Shown here in pieces: positions 1 to 7,244 of a stretch of DNA of 64,000 bases (the stretch's first letter is position 1; each line of letters begins with the position of its first letter). The notes under the pieces were generated by a model. The model searched no databases. It saw only the letters and a list, made by a program, of their open reading frames with translations, and was not told the origin of the DNA. The stretch covers positions 62,001 to 126,000 of the forward strand of contig NZ_LQWY01000016.1 in assembly GCF_001643235.1 (NCBI RefSeq), in the 5' to 3' direction. The position numbers were made by a program, and so were the translations under genes. This DNA comes from Domibacillus aminovorans. GTDB taxonomy: Bacteria > Bacillota > Bacilli > Bacillales > Domibacillaceae.

Positions 1-87
1 TCCGTTACAAAAGAGCCGTGGAAAGAAGTGATTGAGAGTGAGAAAATTCGCAAGGAACTATATGAGACAGTCCGTGTGACAAAATAA
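1..87 (+). CDS. nirB: C-terminal end of nitrite reductase large subunit (partial)
   Basis: The frame starting at base 1 is open for 28 codons and stops with TAA at 85-87, so this is the 3' end of a gene that begins outside the window. The visible residues are hydrophilic and carry no diagnostic motif. The assignment to the NirB/NasD flavo-siroheme subunit rests only on position: the gene ends 19 bp before nirD, and a siroheme methyltransferase relic follows, as in the nasDEF order of B. subtilis. Confidence 0.6.
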   Translation, partial: SVTKEPWKEVIESEKIRKELYETVRVTK

Positions 88-106
88 GGGACAGGGAGCA
101 ATCAAA

Positions 107-424
107 ATGGAAAAAACAAATGAGCGGATAAAGGTAGCTGTTTTGGATGAAATGCCGGAAAAAATTGGGCGGACTGTTCGAATTGGTTCACTTGAAATTG
201 CTTTGTTTAAGCTAGCGGATGGCAATGTTCGTGCCATTGAAAACCGCTGTCCACATAAAGGCGGTGTGCTTGCAGAAGGAATCATCAGCGGCGAGCACGT
301 TTTTTGCCCAATGCATGATTGGAAAATCTGTACGACAGATGGAAAAGTTCAGTCACCCGATGTCGGCTGTGTGAAAACATTTGCTGTGAAAATTGAAGAT
401 GGCAATGTGTTTATTTTAATTTAA
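107..424 (+). CDS. nirD: Nitrite reductase (NADH) small subunit, Rieske-type
   Basis: This 105-residue protein has the length and fold signature of NirD/NasE, the small subunit that works with NirB in cytoplasmic NADH-dependent reduction of nitrite to ammonium. The two Rieske half-sites are visible as CPHKGG and CPMHDW, so all four [2Fe-2S] ligand positions (Cys-His and Cys-His) are present. An AGGGAG ribosome binding site lies nine bases before the ATG. It follows the nirB end by 19 bp and precedes the decayed sumT gene by about 20 bp, so it was probably cotranscribed with both. Some NirD proteins lack the cluster ligands, but this one keeps them. Confidence 0.9.
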   Translation: MEKTNERIKVAVLDEMPEKIGRTVRIGSLEIALFKLADGNVRAIENRCPHKGGVLAEGIISGEHVFCPMHDWKICTTDGKVQSPDVGCVKTFAVKIEDGNVFILI

Positions 425-445
425 ATAAAGAAGGGGGCGGAATGG

Positions 446-623
446 ATGGGTAAAGTGTATCTCGTTGGGGCGGGACCAGGAGACCCGGACTTAATCACGG
501 TAAAAGCACTAAAAGCGATTCAAGAAGCAATCAATCGGCAACCCAGCGATCATTATTGTTGGTGATATGGTGAAATGCCAAGAACTTTTACACCGACAAG
601 AAGTAATAGAAGTGGGCTATTAA
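446..623 (+). pseudogene. Remnant of uroporphyrinogen-III C-methyltransferase (internal deletion)
   Basis: The first 30 or so codons from ATG 446 read as the SUMT/CobA N-terminus ([19 protein letters not shown]). The frame then hits TGA at 563-565. Shifting frame near 538 recovers the typical C-terminal strand ([10 protein letters not shown]) and runs to TAA at 621-623. A family member is about 240-260 residues, so roughly 200 central residues are deleted and the two ends are joined out of frame. This would be the nasF-type gene that makes precorrin-2 for siroheme, the cofactor of NirB. A functional copy must exist elsewhere if nitrite reductase is active. Confidence 0.85.
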
Positions 624-636
624 TAGTGAATAATGA

Positions 637-668
637 CCTCGGCAAAGTGAATTTGTCGGGGTTTTTTT
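637..668 (+). terminator. Intrinsic terminator of the nitrite reductase operon
   Basis: A 10-bp stem (637-646 with 652-661, two G-U pairs) is followed by seven T residues. It lies just after the relic's last stop codon and closes the operon. Confidence 0.8.
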
Positions 669-686
669 GTCTGAACGCACATACAA

Positions 687-735
687 TTGACGGATCAGCA
701 TTCATCCTGTAGAATTATCTTTAATTCGAGATAAT
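687..735 (+). promoter_or_regulatory. SigA promoter overlapped by an MhqR-type inverted repeat
   Basis: A -35 box TTGACG (687-692), a 17-base spacer and a -10 box TAGAAT (710-715) form a good vegetative promoter. A 22-bp inverted repeat at 714-735 (arms ATTATCTTTAA and TTCGAGATAAT, 9 of 11 positions paired) overlaps the -10 box. It resembles the operator of MhqR, the MarR-family repressor that senses quinones in B. subtilis (ATCTCGAAT-like half sites). The downstream gene is an MhqD-like esterase, which supports the reading. No mhqR gene is in the window. Confidence 0.65.
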
Positions 736-753
736 AAAAACGGAGGAATTTAA

Positions 754-1353
754 ATGAAACATATTTTTCAACAAGGAAAAAATGAGAACGTATTACTCAT
801 GCTGCATGGCACAGGCGGTACAGAGCAGGATTTACTGCCGCTTGCACAGGCCGTTGATCCGGAAGCATCTGTATTAAGCGTGCGCGGTAATGTACTGGAA
901 AACGGAATGCCCCGGTTTTTCCGCCGTCTCGCTGAAGGTATTTTTGATGAAGAGGATTTAATTTTTCGTACGAAAGAACTGAATGAATTTCTTGATGATG
1001 CGTCAAAACAATATGGATTTAGCCGTGATTCAGTTATTGCGATCGGTTATTCAAATGGTGCGAACATTGCAGCAAGCCTGCTTTTCCATTATGAAAAATC
1101 ATTAAAAGGGGCTATTTTGCATCATCCGATGGTGCCGCGCCGTGGAATAGAGCTGCCTGATTTAACGGGCACACCCGTCTTTATGGCGGCTGGAAAAAAT
1201 GATCCTTTATGTTCGCCGCAGGAAACAGAAGAGCTGCAGCAACTGCTTGATCATGCAGGGGCAATGACGGCTGTCCATTGGGAACAAAATGGACATATAC
1301 TGACAGGAACTGAAGTACAAGCAGCTACAGATTGGTACAAAAAGAATGCGTAA
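754..1353 (+). CDS. Carboxylesterase/phospholipase family alpha/beta hydrolase (MhqD-like)
   Basis: The 199-residue protein has the compact size of the carboxylesterase/lysophospholipase family that includes B. subtilis MhqD. The catalytic triad can be read directly: Ser100 in GYSNGA, Asp150 in KNDPL and His181 in NGH. An LHGTGG motif near residue 17 gives the oxyanion region. There is no signal peptide, so it acts in the cytoplasm. A GGAGG site lies seven bases before the ATG. The gene stands alone between its own operator-bearing promoter and a terminator overlapping its stop codon. Its likely role, by analogy to MhqD, is in the response to quinones or electrophiles. The substrate is unknown. 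Confidence 0.8.
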   Translation: MKHIFQQGKNENVLLMLHGTGGTEQDLLPLAQAVDPEASVLSVRGNVLENGMPRFFRRLAEGIFDEEDLIFRTKELNEFLDDASKQYGFSRDSVIAIGYSNGANIAASLLFHYEKSLKGAILHHPMVPRRGIELPDLTGTPVFMAAGKNDPLCSPQETEELQQLLDHAGAMTAVHWEQNGHILTGTEVQAATDWYKKNA

Positions 1354-1372
1354 TATACGCATTCTTTTTATT
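1342..1372 (+). terminator. Terminator overlapping the esterase stop codon
   Basis: A perfect 11-bp stem (1342-1352 with 1356-1366, loop of 3) is followed by a T-rich tract. The stop codon TAA (1351-1353) lies at the top of the stem, so translating ribosomes would occupy the hairpin's left arm. Confidence 0.75.
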
Positions 1373-1400
1373 TTGACACAAATGAAAAATAATGTAATAT
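1373..1400 (+). promoter_or_regulatory. SigA-type promoter of the AbrB-like gene
   Basis: TTGACA (1373-1378), a 16-base spacer and TAATAT (1395-1400) match vegetative promoter boxes. They begin immediately downstream of the previous gene's terminator. Confidence 0.6.
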
Positions 1401-1432
1401 TAATAGTACATATGGATCATTGGAGGCGGATG

Positions 1433-1735
1433 ATGAAAGAAATAATTTTAAGACGAGTTGTCGATAAAGAAGGAAGAATCACCATTCCAAAATCAATGCG
1501 TACACAGTTGAGCATTCAAGGATCAGACCAGGTTGCGATGGTTTATGAACAGGAAAGCATTATCATGAGAAAATATGACTCTCATTTTGATGTGAAAGAA
1601 GAAAGAACGTGTTTTATGACAGGCATCGTATCAAAAGATCATAGGCATTTCAGTGGGGATATTGTGCTTAGTAAAGAAGGAGCGATCTGGCTGCTGGACG
1701 AAATCCAGTCTTATTGGATAAAAGTTGGCATATAA
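1433..1735 (+). CDS. AbrB/SpoVT-domain transcriptional regulator
   Basis: About 100 residues. The N-terminal 45 residues form a swapped-hairpin AbrB domain (LRRVVDKEGRITIPKSMR, then a hydrophobic strand), the DNA-binding fold of AbrB, SpoVT and MazE-type antitoxins. The open frame extends upstream to 1346, but the TGGAGG at 1421-1426 is six bases from the ATG at 1433, so the shorter form is chosen. The C-terminal half is not a recognised domain and could be an oligomerisation or ligand-binding part. No toxin gene is adjacent, so a transition-state-type regulator is more likely than an antitoxin. The target is unknown. Confidence 0.75.
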   Translation: MKEIILRRVVDKEGRITIPKSMRTQLSIQGSDQVAMVYEQESIIMRKYDSHFDVKEERTCFMTGIVSKDHRHFSGDIVLSKEGAIWLLDEIQSYWIKVGI

Positions 1736-1785
1736 TTCAAAACATGCTATTTTAAAGAGTGGAAATCAATAGAAGGAGCTATCAT

Positions 1786-2607
1786 ATGGACTTTATTACT
1801 CTTTTAAAAGCAGTTATTCTTGGCCTGGTTGAAGGATTGACAGAATTTGCGCCGGTATCATCAACTGGGCATATGATTATCGTGGATGATATGTGGCTGC
1901 AGTCACAAGCGTTTTTAGGGAAATATGCAGCAAACACGTTTAAAATCGTTATTCAACTCGGTTCCATATTAGCGGTTGTCGTCGTGTTTAGAAATCGATT
2001 TATTGATTTACTCGGGTTAAACAAAGAAACACGAGGACAAGGCGGACGGCTTCGGTTAACACATGTCATCGTCGGCTTGCTTCCAGCGGGTATTCTTGGT
2101 GTTTTGTTTGAAGACTATATTGATGAATATTTATTTTCAACCGAAACGGTGTTAATCGGCCTTGTTGTCGGTGCATTTTTAATGATTGCGGCAGATTTAA
2201 TTGGTGGCCGTAAACGAGAAATAGAAACAGTCGACCAAATTACGTATGGACAAGCATTATCCGTCGGACTCATTCAATGTTTATCACTCTGGCCGGGCTT
2301 TTCCCGCTCAGGCTCGACGATTTCAGGCGGTGTTTTGCTCGGCATGAGCCATAGAGCCGCAGCTGATTTTACATTTATTATGGCTGTGCCGATTATGTTC
2401 GGCGCAAGCTTTTTGTCACTTTTGAAAAACTGGCAGTATTTCACGATGGATGCGATGCCGTTTTTCGTTGTCGGCTTTATTAGTGCATTTGTTTTCGCGC
2501 TTATATCCATTAAATTTTTCTTGAAATTAATTAACCATATTAAGCTTATTCCGTTTGCTATTTACCGGATTGTGCTGGCCGCTGTTATTTATTTCGTTTT
2601 TCTTTAA
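1786..2607 (+). CDS. uppP: Undecaprenyl-diphosphatase (BacA/UppP)
   Basis: This 273-residue polytopic membrane protein dephosphorylates undecaprenyl diphosphate to recycle the lipid carrier of cell wall synthesis, and it gives bacitracin tolerance. Both family signatures are present: GLVEGLTEFAPVSSTGH near the N-terminus, with its paired Glu and SSTGH, and PGFSRSGSTIS in the middle, which holds the catalytic Ser and Arg. About eight hydrophobic segments are visible. The frame opens at 1759, but AAGGAG at 1773-1778 is seven bases before ATG 1786, which matches the usual family start. It is a single gene between the AbrB-like gene and a strong terminator. Confidence 0.95.
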   Translation: MDFITLLKAVILGLVEGLTEFAPVSSTGHMIIVDDMWLQSQAFLGKYAANTFKIVIQLGSILAVVVVFRNRFIDLLGLNKETRGQGGRLRLTHVIVGLLPAGILGVLFEDYIDEYLFSTETVLIGLVVGAFLMIAADLIGGRKREIETVDQITYGQALSVGLIQCLSLWPGFSRSGSTISGGVLLGMSHRAAADFTFIMAVPIMFGASFLSLLKNWQYFTMDAMPFFVVGFISAFVFALISIKFFLKLINHIKLIPFAIYRIVLAAVIYFVFL

Positions 2608-2661
2608 GCGGCGCTGTTTGATTTGCGCCATTAGGGCATGATAAGATAATAGAACGAATCA

Positions 2662-2691
2662 AAACCGCAGGCAGCCGTCTGCGGTTTTTTT
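2662..2691 (+). terminator. Terminator after uppP
   Basis: A 9-bp GC-rich stem (2662-2670 with 2679-2687) is followed by a run of seven T. It ends only a few bases before the ribosome binding site of hflX. hflX therefore either depends on read-through or has a promoter overlapping this region. Confidence 0.85.
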
Positions 2692-2708
2692 ACAACGGAG
2701 GAAAATAG

Positions 2709-3977
2709 ATGAATGAAACGAAGCTGGATCAGCTAAAAGGGATCGTCGCCGGTGTGAATCTAGACAACGGGGATGATTTTGCCTATTCGATGGAAGAATT
2801 GAAAAACCTTGCAGAAGCGTGCGGTATTGATGTACGTGGTGAACTGACGCAAAACTTGCCGCGTATTCATTCGGCGCTTTACATGGGGACTGGCAAAGTA
2901 GAAGAACTGAAATCGCTTGCTGAATATGAGGAAGCAGACGTCGTCATTTTTGATGGGGAATTGTCTCCGTCGCAAATTCGGAACTTGGAAAAAGAACTCG
3001 ATTGTGAAGTAATTGACCGGACGATGCTCATTCTTGATATTTTCGGACGGCGGGCAAAAACGAAAGAAGCGCAGCTGCAAGTAGAGATGGCACGTCTTCA
3101 ATACATGTTGCCACGTCTTGTCGGTACGTACATTGCGCTCGGACGCCAAGGCGGCGGATCTGGTTTTAAAAACCGTGGGGCGGGTGAAACGAAGCTTGAG
3201 CTTGATCGGCGGAAAATTGAAACGAAAATTGCCTATCTCCGCAAAGAACTTGCGAAAATATCTGAACAGCGTACTGTGCAAAGGAAGCAGCGCAAGAAAA
3301 ACAATATGCCGGTTGCCGCGCTTGTCGGGTATACGAATGCGGGCAAATCGACTGTCATGAATGCGATGCTGCAAACGTATGAGGGGGGCGGGTCAGAAGT
3401 ATTTGAAAAAGACATGCTGTTCGCCACACTCGATACGTCTGTCCGGAGCATTACATTGCCGGATAAAAAAGAGTTTTTACTGGCGGATACAGTCGGATTC
3501 GTTAATAAACTCCCCCATCATTTAGTAAAAGCATTTCGCTCGACGCTAGAAGAAGCAGCGGCTGCGGATTTGCTTATTCATGTTATTGATGTGTCTAGCC
3601 CGCAGTACCAAACGATGATTGATATTACGGAAAAAACACTTGTTGATATCGGTGCAAAAGATATGCCAGTTATTTATGCATACAATAAAGCGGATCTTGC
3701 GGGCATTGATTACCCGGGAGCAGCCGGTAATTCGGTGTATTTATCCGCAAAAGAACGCGCAGGTATTTTGGAATTGACGGAAGTGATGAAAAGTCATTTG
3801 TTTAAAGACTACGTCCGCTGTGAATTGTTGATTCCATATGATGAAGGAGAAGTCGTCTCTTATTTCAACGAACAGGCCACGATTTTTGAAACGGCTTATG
3901 AGGAAGAAGGAACGAAACTGACCATTGAATGTCATCGATCAGATTATGAAAAATATAAGTCGTTTGTCGTAAAATAG
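2709..3977 (+). CDS. hflX: Ribosome-associated GTPase HflX
   Basis: The 422-residue protein matches HflX, which splits or rescues stalled ribosomes under stress. Residues 1-190 form the HflX N-terminal domain, with the glycine-rich ALGRQGGGSGFKNRGAGET element and a coiled-coil linker. The G domain follows, with G1 GYTNAGKST, G3 DTVGF and G4 NKAD. The C-terminal 60 residues form the usual small domain. An ACGGAGG site precedes the ATG. It is preceded by the uppP terminator and faces the MMPL gene. Confidence 0.95.
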   Translation: MNETKLDQLKGIVAGVNLDNGDDFAYSMEELKNLAEACGIDVRGELTQNLPRIHSALYMGTGKVEELKSLAEYEEADVVIFDGELSPSQIRNLEKELDCEVIDRTMLILDIFGRRAKTKEAQLQVEMARLQYMLPRLVGTYIALGRQGGGSGFKNRGAGETKLELDRRKIETKIAYLRKELAKISEQRTVQRKQRKKNNMPVAALVGYTNAGKSTVMNAMLQTYEGGGSEVFEKDMLFATLDTSVRSITLPDKKEFLLADTVGFVNKLPHHLVKAFRSTLEEAAAADLLIHVIDVSSPQYQTMIDITEKTLVDIGAKDMPVIYAYNKADLAGIDYPGAAGNSVYLSAKERAGILELTEVMKSHLFKDYVRCELLIPYDEGEVVSYFNEQATIFETAYEEEGTKLTIECHRSDYEKYKSFVVK

Positions 3978-4017
3978 TTGATTGTTTTGAGGAGGAAGCA
4001 CTCCTGGGAAAAACGAA

Positions 4018-4170
4018 GTGTTTGCACTAGTCGCAGTTATCATTCCTGTTGATGGTGAAGAAGAACTTTCTGGTATTGGCCGTTATTACGGCGAGTGGGT
4101 GATTGGTGAATTTACAACTGTAAAATGGCTGTCTGTTCAAAAAAAGCCGCGTGAGTACCTATTCTCTTAA
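4018..4170 (+). pseudogene. Short unrecognised reading frame without a proper start
   Basis: A frame of 50 codons from GTG 4018 to TAA 4168-4170 encodes a protein-like sequence (GRYYGEWVIGEFTTVKW). A strong GAGGAGG lies at 3989-3995, but the only in-frame start is 22 bases away and the frame is closed by TGA at 3988. The stretch looks like a small gene, or the end of one, that has lost its start. I do not recognise the family. It fills most of the gap between hflX and the convergent terminator. Confidence 0.35.
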
Positions 4171-4183
4171 TCTTAAAATAGGG

Positions 4184-4217
4184 AAACAGCCCGTCCATAT
4201 CAGGAAGGGCTGTTTTT
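4184..4217. terminator. Bidirectional terminator between hflX region and MMPL gene
   Basis: A 9-bp stem (4184-4192 with 4207-4215) is followed by T residues on the plus strand and preceded by an A-rich stretch that gives T residues on the minus strand. The minus-strand MMPL stop codon (4200-4202) sits in the loop. Confidence 0.8.
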
Positions 4218-6350
4218 GTTTCGGTGACTAAAAGGCATCCACCAATTCGCTGCTCCGAGCAACTTCATTAAACTAGGGACAAGTAAAAGGCGGACAATTG
4301 TTGCGTCGATCGCAATGGCAATAGCAATGCCAATCCCGATTTGCTTAACAGGGGCTACGCCTGTAAAAGCAAATGCGCCGGTAATGACAATCATAATAAG
4401 TGCCGCAGACGTGATGATTTTACTTGTACTTGCCAATCCTTCAACGGTTGAATAGTTATTATCCCGCGTTTCTAGGTAAAACTCTCGAATGCGGGAAATA
4501 AGAAATACTTCATAGTCCATACTCAAGCCAAAGACGAGAGTAAAGACCAAGACCGGCATAATGAGTGAAATGTCCGTCGGCTCTAAGCCGAGATGTCCGC
4601 CCTGGAACAGCCAGACGAGAATCCCAAACGTGGAAGCCAGGCTGATCACATTCATTAAAATGGCCTTTAATGGAATGATAACGGAACGGAAAGCAGCCAT
4701 TAAAATAAAAAACGTCGATATTAAAATGACAGCGAGCACCGGTATCACTTTATTATAAATTTCATCATACAGTTCCTGGTTAAACTTTGGATGACCACCG
4801 AATAAAACATCTATATCCCAATCAACTGAACTCCAATCTCTTACAATGGTTTGTGCAGCATCAGATGAAGCTTTTACATCAAGAGAAACAGGAATCAATA
4901 ATTGATTACCTTTTATAAATTCATCGATAGCCGGCTGAAGTTGAACCGCTGTCTGGGAGTGTTCAAGCATTGCAGCAAGCTGTGAAGGGTCATCTACACC
5001 GCTTACTGAAAAAAGCGTCTCTGCGCCAGTTACATGGTGTTCCTTTTCAAAATCTCTCTGAAGTTGTTTCATTTCCTGTAAACCCTTTTCATTCAGCCAT
5101 CCGCCATCGCGTTCAGCAATTGCAAAAATGGTAGAGGCGACATCCTGTCTAAATTCTTCTTCAATCGTATCGTATGCAGTGCGTGATTCAAAGGATGTGG
5201 GGAGTGCCCCGGCTTCAGGGATTGCGAGATTCATATTTTTGACCGGGATTATGCCGGCTCCGAGAAGCGCAAGTGCGGCAATGGCTATAAAAACAGGGCG
5301 CTTCATCACAAAACCGGCAAATGTTCGCCAACGGTTTGAAGCGTCCGTATTGATGCGGATAATTTTCCATTTATACACCCGGTCACCAAGCACCTTCAGC
5401 AATGCGGGCAACAATGTCATCGAACTGATAACCGCAATCGTAATAACAGTCATCCCACCGATTGCGATATTTTTGAAAATATCAATATCGATTAGTAAGA
5501 CAGAACCGAGCCCAATAAACACGCATAAAGCTGAGAATAAAATTGAGTGCCCAGCTTTGGCAATGGTGACTGTCAAAGCGTCATCAATCGTTTTGCCATT
5601 CGAACGTTCTTCTTTATAGCGATTAATGAACAAAAGAGAAAAATCTATCGATAAAGCCAGACCGAGCATCGGGGTAATGTTTAAAATGAAAATGGCTAAA
5701 TCAACCGAATCCGCTATAAGAGACAGGATACCAAATCCGATGACAATGGTCACTCCGCCGACGATGAGCGGCAAAATCGATGAAACAACTGTGCCTAGTG
5801 CCAGCAATAGCACAACGAGTGCAACAGGCAGACCGATTAATTCAGCACGCTTTAAGTCATCTTGGCTCGCTTTATTAATGTCTTTAGAAATAACAGGACC
5901 ACCCGTTATTGAAACGCCTTCTTCATCTTTAATGATCAACTGAACTTCATCAATAATGGGATCCATCTCTAACGATTCGTCGTCATAATGAATGGCAGCA
6001 TAAGCAACGTGTTCCTTCATGAATTCTTTATTTTCAAGAGGTGAATCGATTGCTGATGGGTCACCTGTTGCTTCAATATTGGATAATACTGACAAGATTT
6101 GATTTTGATATGATTCTGAAGACTCGTTTTCTGCCTTTTCAAACAAGACAAGCAACGTGTTTTCAGGGAAGTTGAATGTATCGTGCAATTCCCGTTGAAC
6201 AACTTCATAGTCTCCGTCAGTCCGGAATCCGTCACCTTCGAGTTTTGATGGCAATTTTGATGCGAAAAACCCGAAAATAACAGCTGCCATAAGCCAAAAT
6301 ACTAGAATCAGTCGCCAGGAACGGACAATGATGGATGGTTGTTTATTCAC
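4200..6350 (-). CDS. MMPL/RND-family membrane transporter (YdfJ-like)
   Basis: About 716 residues with the twofold MMPL/RND architecture. One transmembrane helix is followed by an extracytoplasmic domain and five helices, and this pattern is repeated. Equivalent helix motifs with membrane-embedded Asp are visible in both halves (GLALSIDFSLLFINRYKEE and GLSMDYEVFLISRIRE). The length matches B. subtilis YdfJ/YdgH. Such proteins export lipids or hydrophobic drugs using the proton gradient, and the substrate here is unknown. The frame opens at 6371, but an AAGGAG lies eight bases from an in-frame GTG at 6350, so that start is preferred. The gene is transcribed away from the marR gene. Confidence 0.85.
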   Translation of the reverse strand: MNKQPSIIVRSWRLILVFWLMAAVIFGFFASKLPSKLEGDGFRTDGDYEVVQRELHDTFNFPENTLLVLFEKAENESSESYQNQILSVLSNIEATGDPSAIDSPLENKEFMKEHVAYAAIHYDDESLEMDPIIDEVQLIIKDEEGVSITGGPVISKDINKASQDDLKRAELIGLPVALVVLLLALGTVVSSILPLIVGGVTIVIGFGILSLIADSVDLAIFILNITPMLGLALSIDFSLLFINRYKEERSNGKTIDDALTVTIAKAGHSILFSALCVFIGLGSVLLIDIDIFKNIAIGGMTVITIAVISSMTLLPALLKVLGDRVYKWKIIRINTDASNRWRTFAGFVMKRPVFIAIAALALLGAGIIPVKNMNLAIPEAGALPTSFESRTAYDTIEEEFRQDVASTIFAIAERDGGWLNEKGLQEMKQLQRDFEKEHHVTGAETLFSVSGVDDPSQLAAMLEHSQTAVQLQPAIDEFIKGNQLLIPVSLDVKASSDAAQTIVRDWSSVDWDIDVLFGGHPKFNQELYDEIYNKVIPVLAVILISTFFILMAAFRSVIIPLKAILMNVISLASTFGILVWLFQGGHLGLEPTDISLIMPVLVFTLVFGLSMDYEVFLISRIREFYLETRDNNYSTVEGLASTSKIITSAALIMIVITGAFAFTGVAPVKQIGIGIAIAIAIDATIVRLLLVPSLMKLLGAANWWMPFSHRNKNSPS

Positions 6351-6436
6351 GAATACAGCTCCTTTTTTCATCTATTTATCCATCATAACGGAAAGGAGTA
6401 TTATGTGAAAATAATTAGAATAGAAATGTGTTGAAA

Positions 6437-6451
6437 TGAAAATCATTATCA
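6437..6451. promoter_or_regulatory. Fur-box-like site in the MMPL-marR gap
   Basis: TGAAAAT-C-ATTATCA matches the B. subtilis Fur 7-1-7 box (TGATAAT-N-ATTATCA) with one mismatch. It lies in a 359-base gap with no intact gene. About 40 bases downstream, GAGGAGG is followed by TTG AAA AAA TCA TTT TAA, a five-codon open frame that looks like the start of a destroyed or leader gene. The site may therefore be left over from an iron-regulated gene. Confidence 0.55.
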
Positions 6452-6709
6452 TTTATAATGAAGTTTGCGAAAATTAATCTCATTTTAAAAAAAGAGGAGG
6501 ATAATAAATTGAAAAAATCATTTTAACGATTTGCAGGGAATTAAGAGGCTCGTCCATATTTCTGGTTATGGGAATAAAAGGGAAGAGGTTGCACGAATAA
6601 TTGGGTCAATAAACGAAACCTTTAGTTTGAAATGACTGACAAATACTTGTGCCAACAAGTTCTTTCCTTTACAATAAATATTGAGAGAAGCTGTCAAAGG
6701 AGAATGGTG

Positions 6710-7138
6710 ATGTATAAGCTGGATGACTCGCTTGGATATAAGCTGTTTCAAAGCTCACGGGTTATGACGAATCGCCTGAACCATTATTTTCGCTTGAAAG
6801 GGTATCCGATTACGCATGAGCAGTGGCAGGTGTTAAGCCGGCTTTATGACCGTGATGGGCAGACGCAGCAATCGCTTGCAGTGTTAAACGAGAGGGATGA
6901 ACCGAGCGTTTCACGGCTTGTGGCGAATATGGAACGGAACGGACTTATTGTCAGAAAGTCTCATAAAACGGATAAGCGGATAAATCTTGTTTATTTATCG
7001 GAAGAGAGCAAGCAGAGAAAGGACGTTTATACGGAAATCGCCCGCCGGACAATTGCCGATGCCTCTGCCGGCATTGATCCTGAAGAATTTGAAAGAACAC
7101 TGAGGATATTGGATCAAATTCGTCGAAACTTATCTTGA
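6710..7138 (+). CDS. MarR-family transcriptional regulator
   Basis: About 142 residues with a winged-helix MarR domain: an N-terminal dimerisation helix, the YPITHEQWQVLSRLYD stretch, a recognition helix in ERDEPSVSRLVANME and a wing ending in KRINLVYLSE. An AAAGGAGA lies seven bases before ATG 6710, so the longer frame from 6632 is rejected. A weak hairpin at about 7146-7166 with a T stretch separates it from yclN. Ligand and targets are unknown. The divergent MMPL transporter is a plausible target, since MarR proteins often control adjacent efflux genes. Confidence 0.85.
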   Translation: MYKLDDSLGYKLFQSSRVMTNRLNHYFRLKGYPITHEQWQVLSRLYDRDGQTQQSLAVLNERDEPSVSRLVANMERNGLIVRKSHKTDKRINLVYLSEESKQRKDVYTEIARRTIADASAGIDPEEFERTLRILDQIRRNLS

Positions 7139-7185
7139 AAGTACATTGCCGGTTTGCAATCGGCAACTATATTTTTTCTTTCAAT

Positions 7186-7204
7186 TGATAATGAATCTCT
7201 CTAT
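7186..7204. promoter_or_regulatory. Possible Fur box upstream of yclNOPQ
   Basis: TGATAATGAATCTCTATCA keeps a perfect left half of the 7-1-7 Fur box and about 12 of 19 positions of the classical GATAAT-based repeat; the right half is poor. It lies 40 bases before the yclN ribosome binding site. Known iron control of yclNOPQ in B. subtilis supports it, but the match alone is weak. Confidence 0.4.
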
Positions 7205-7244
7205 CACTATTTCATTGACGGCAATACGAAGGTTAGGAAATGCC

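Noticed and set aside
1433-1735. AbrB-like protein considered as a MazE-type antitoxin
   Set aside because: No toxin-sized gene is coupled to it. uppP follows with its own ribosome binding site, and the extra C-terminal half is longer than in MazE.
2760-3374. Long minus-strand open frame of 204 codons
   Set aside because: It lies entirely inside hflX on the other strand, has no ribosome binding site, and its product is rich in Phe/Arg/His without any motif. It is a shadow of the real gene.
5128-5943. Two plus-strand open frames opposite the MMPL gene
   Set aside because: They are the reverse reading of hydrophobic helices in the transporter, giving Ser/Lys/Ala-rich nonsense. No start signals were seen.
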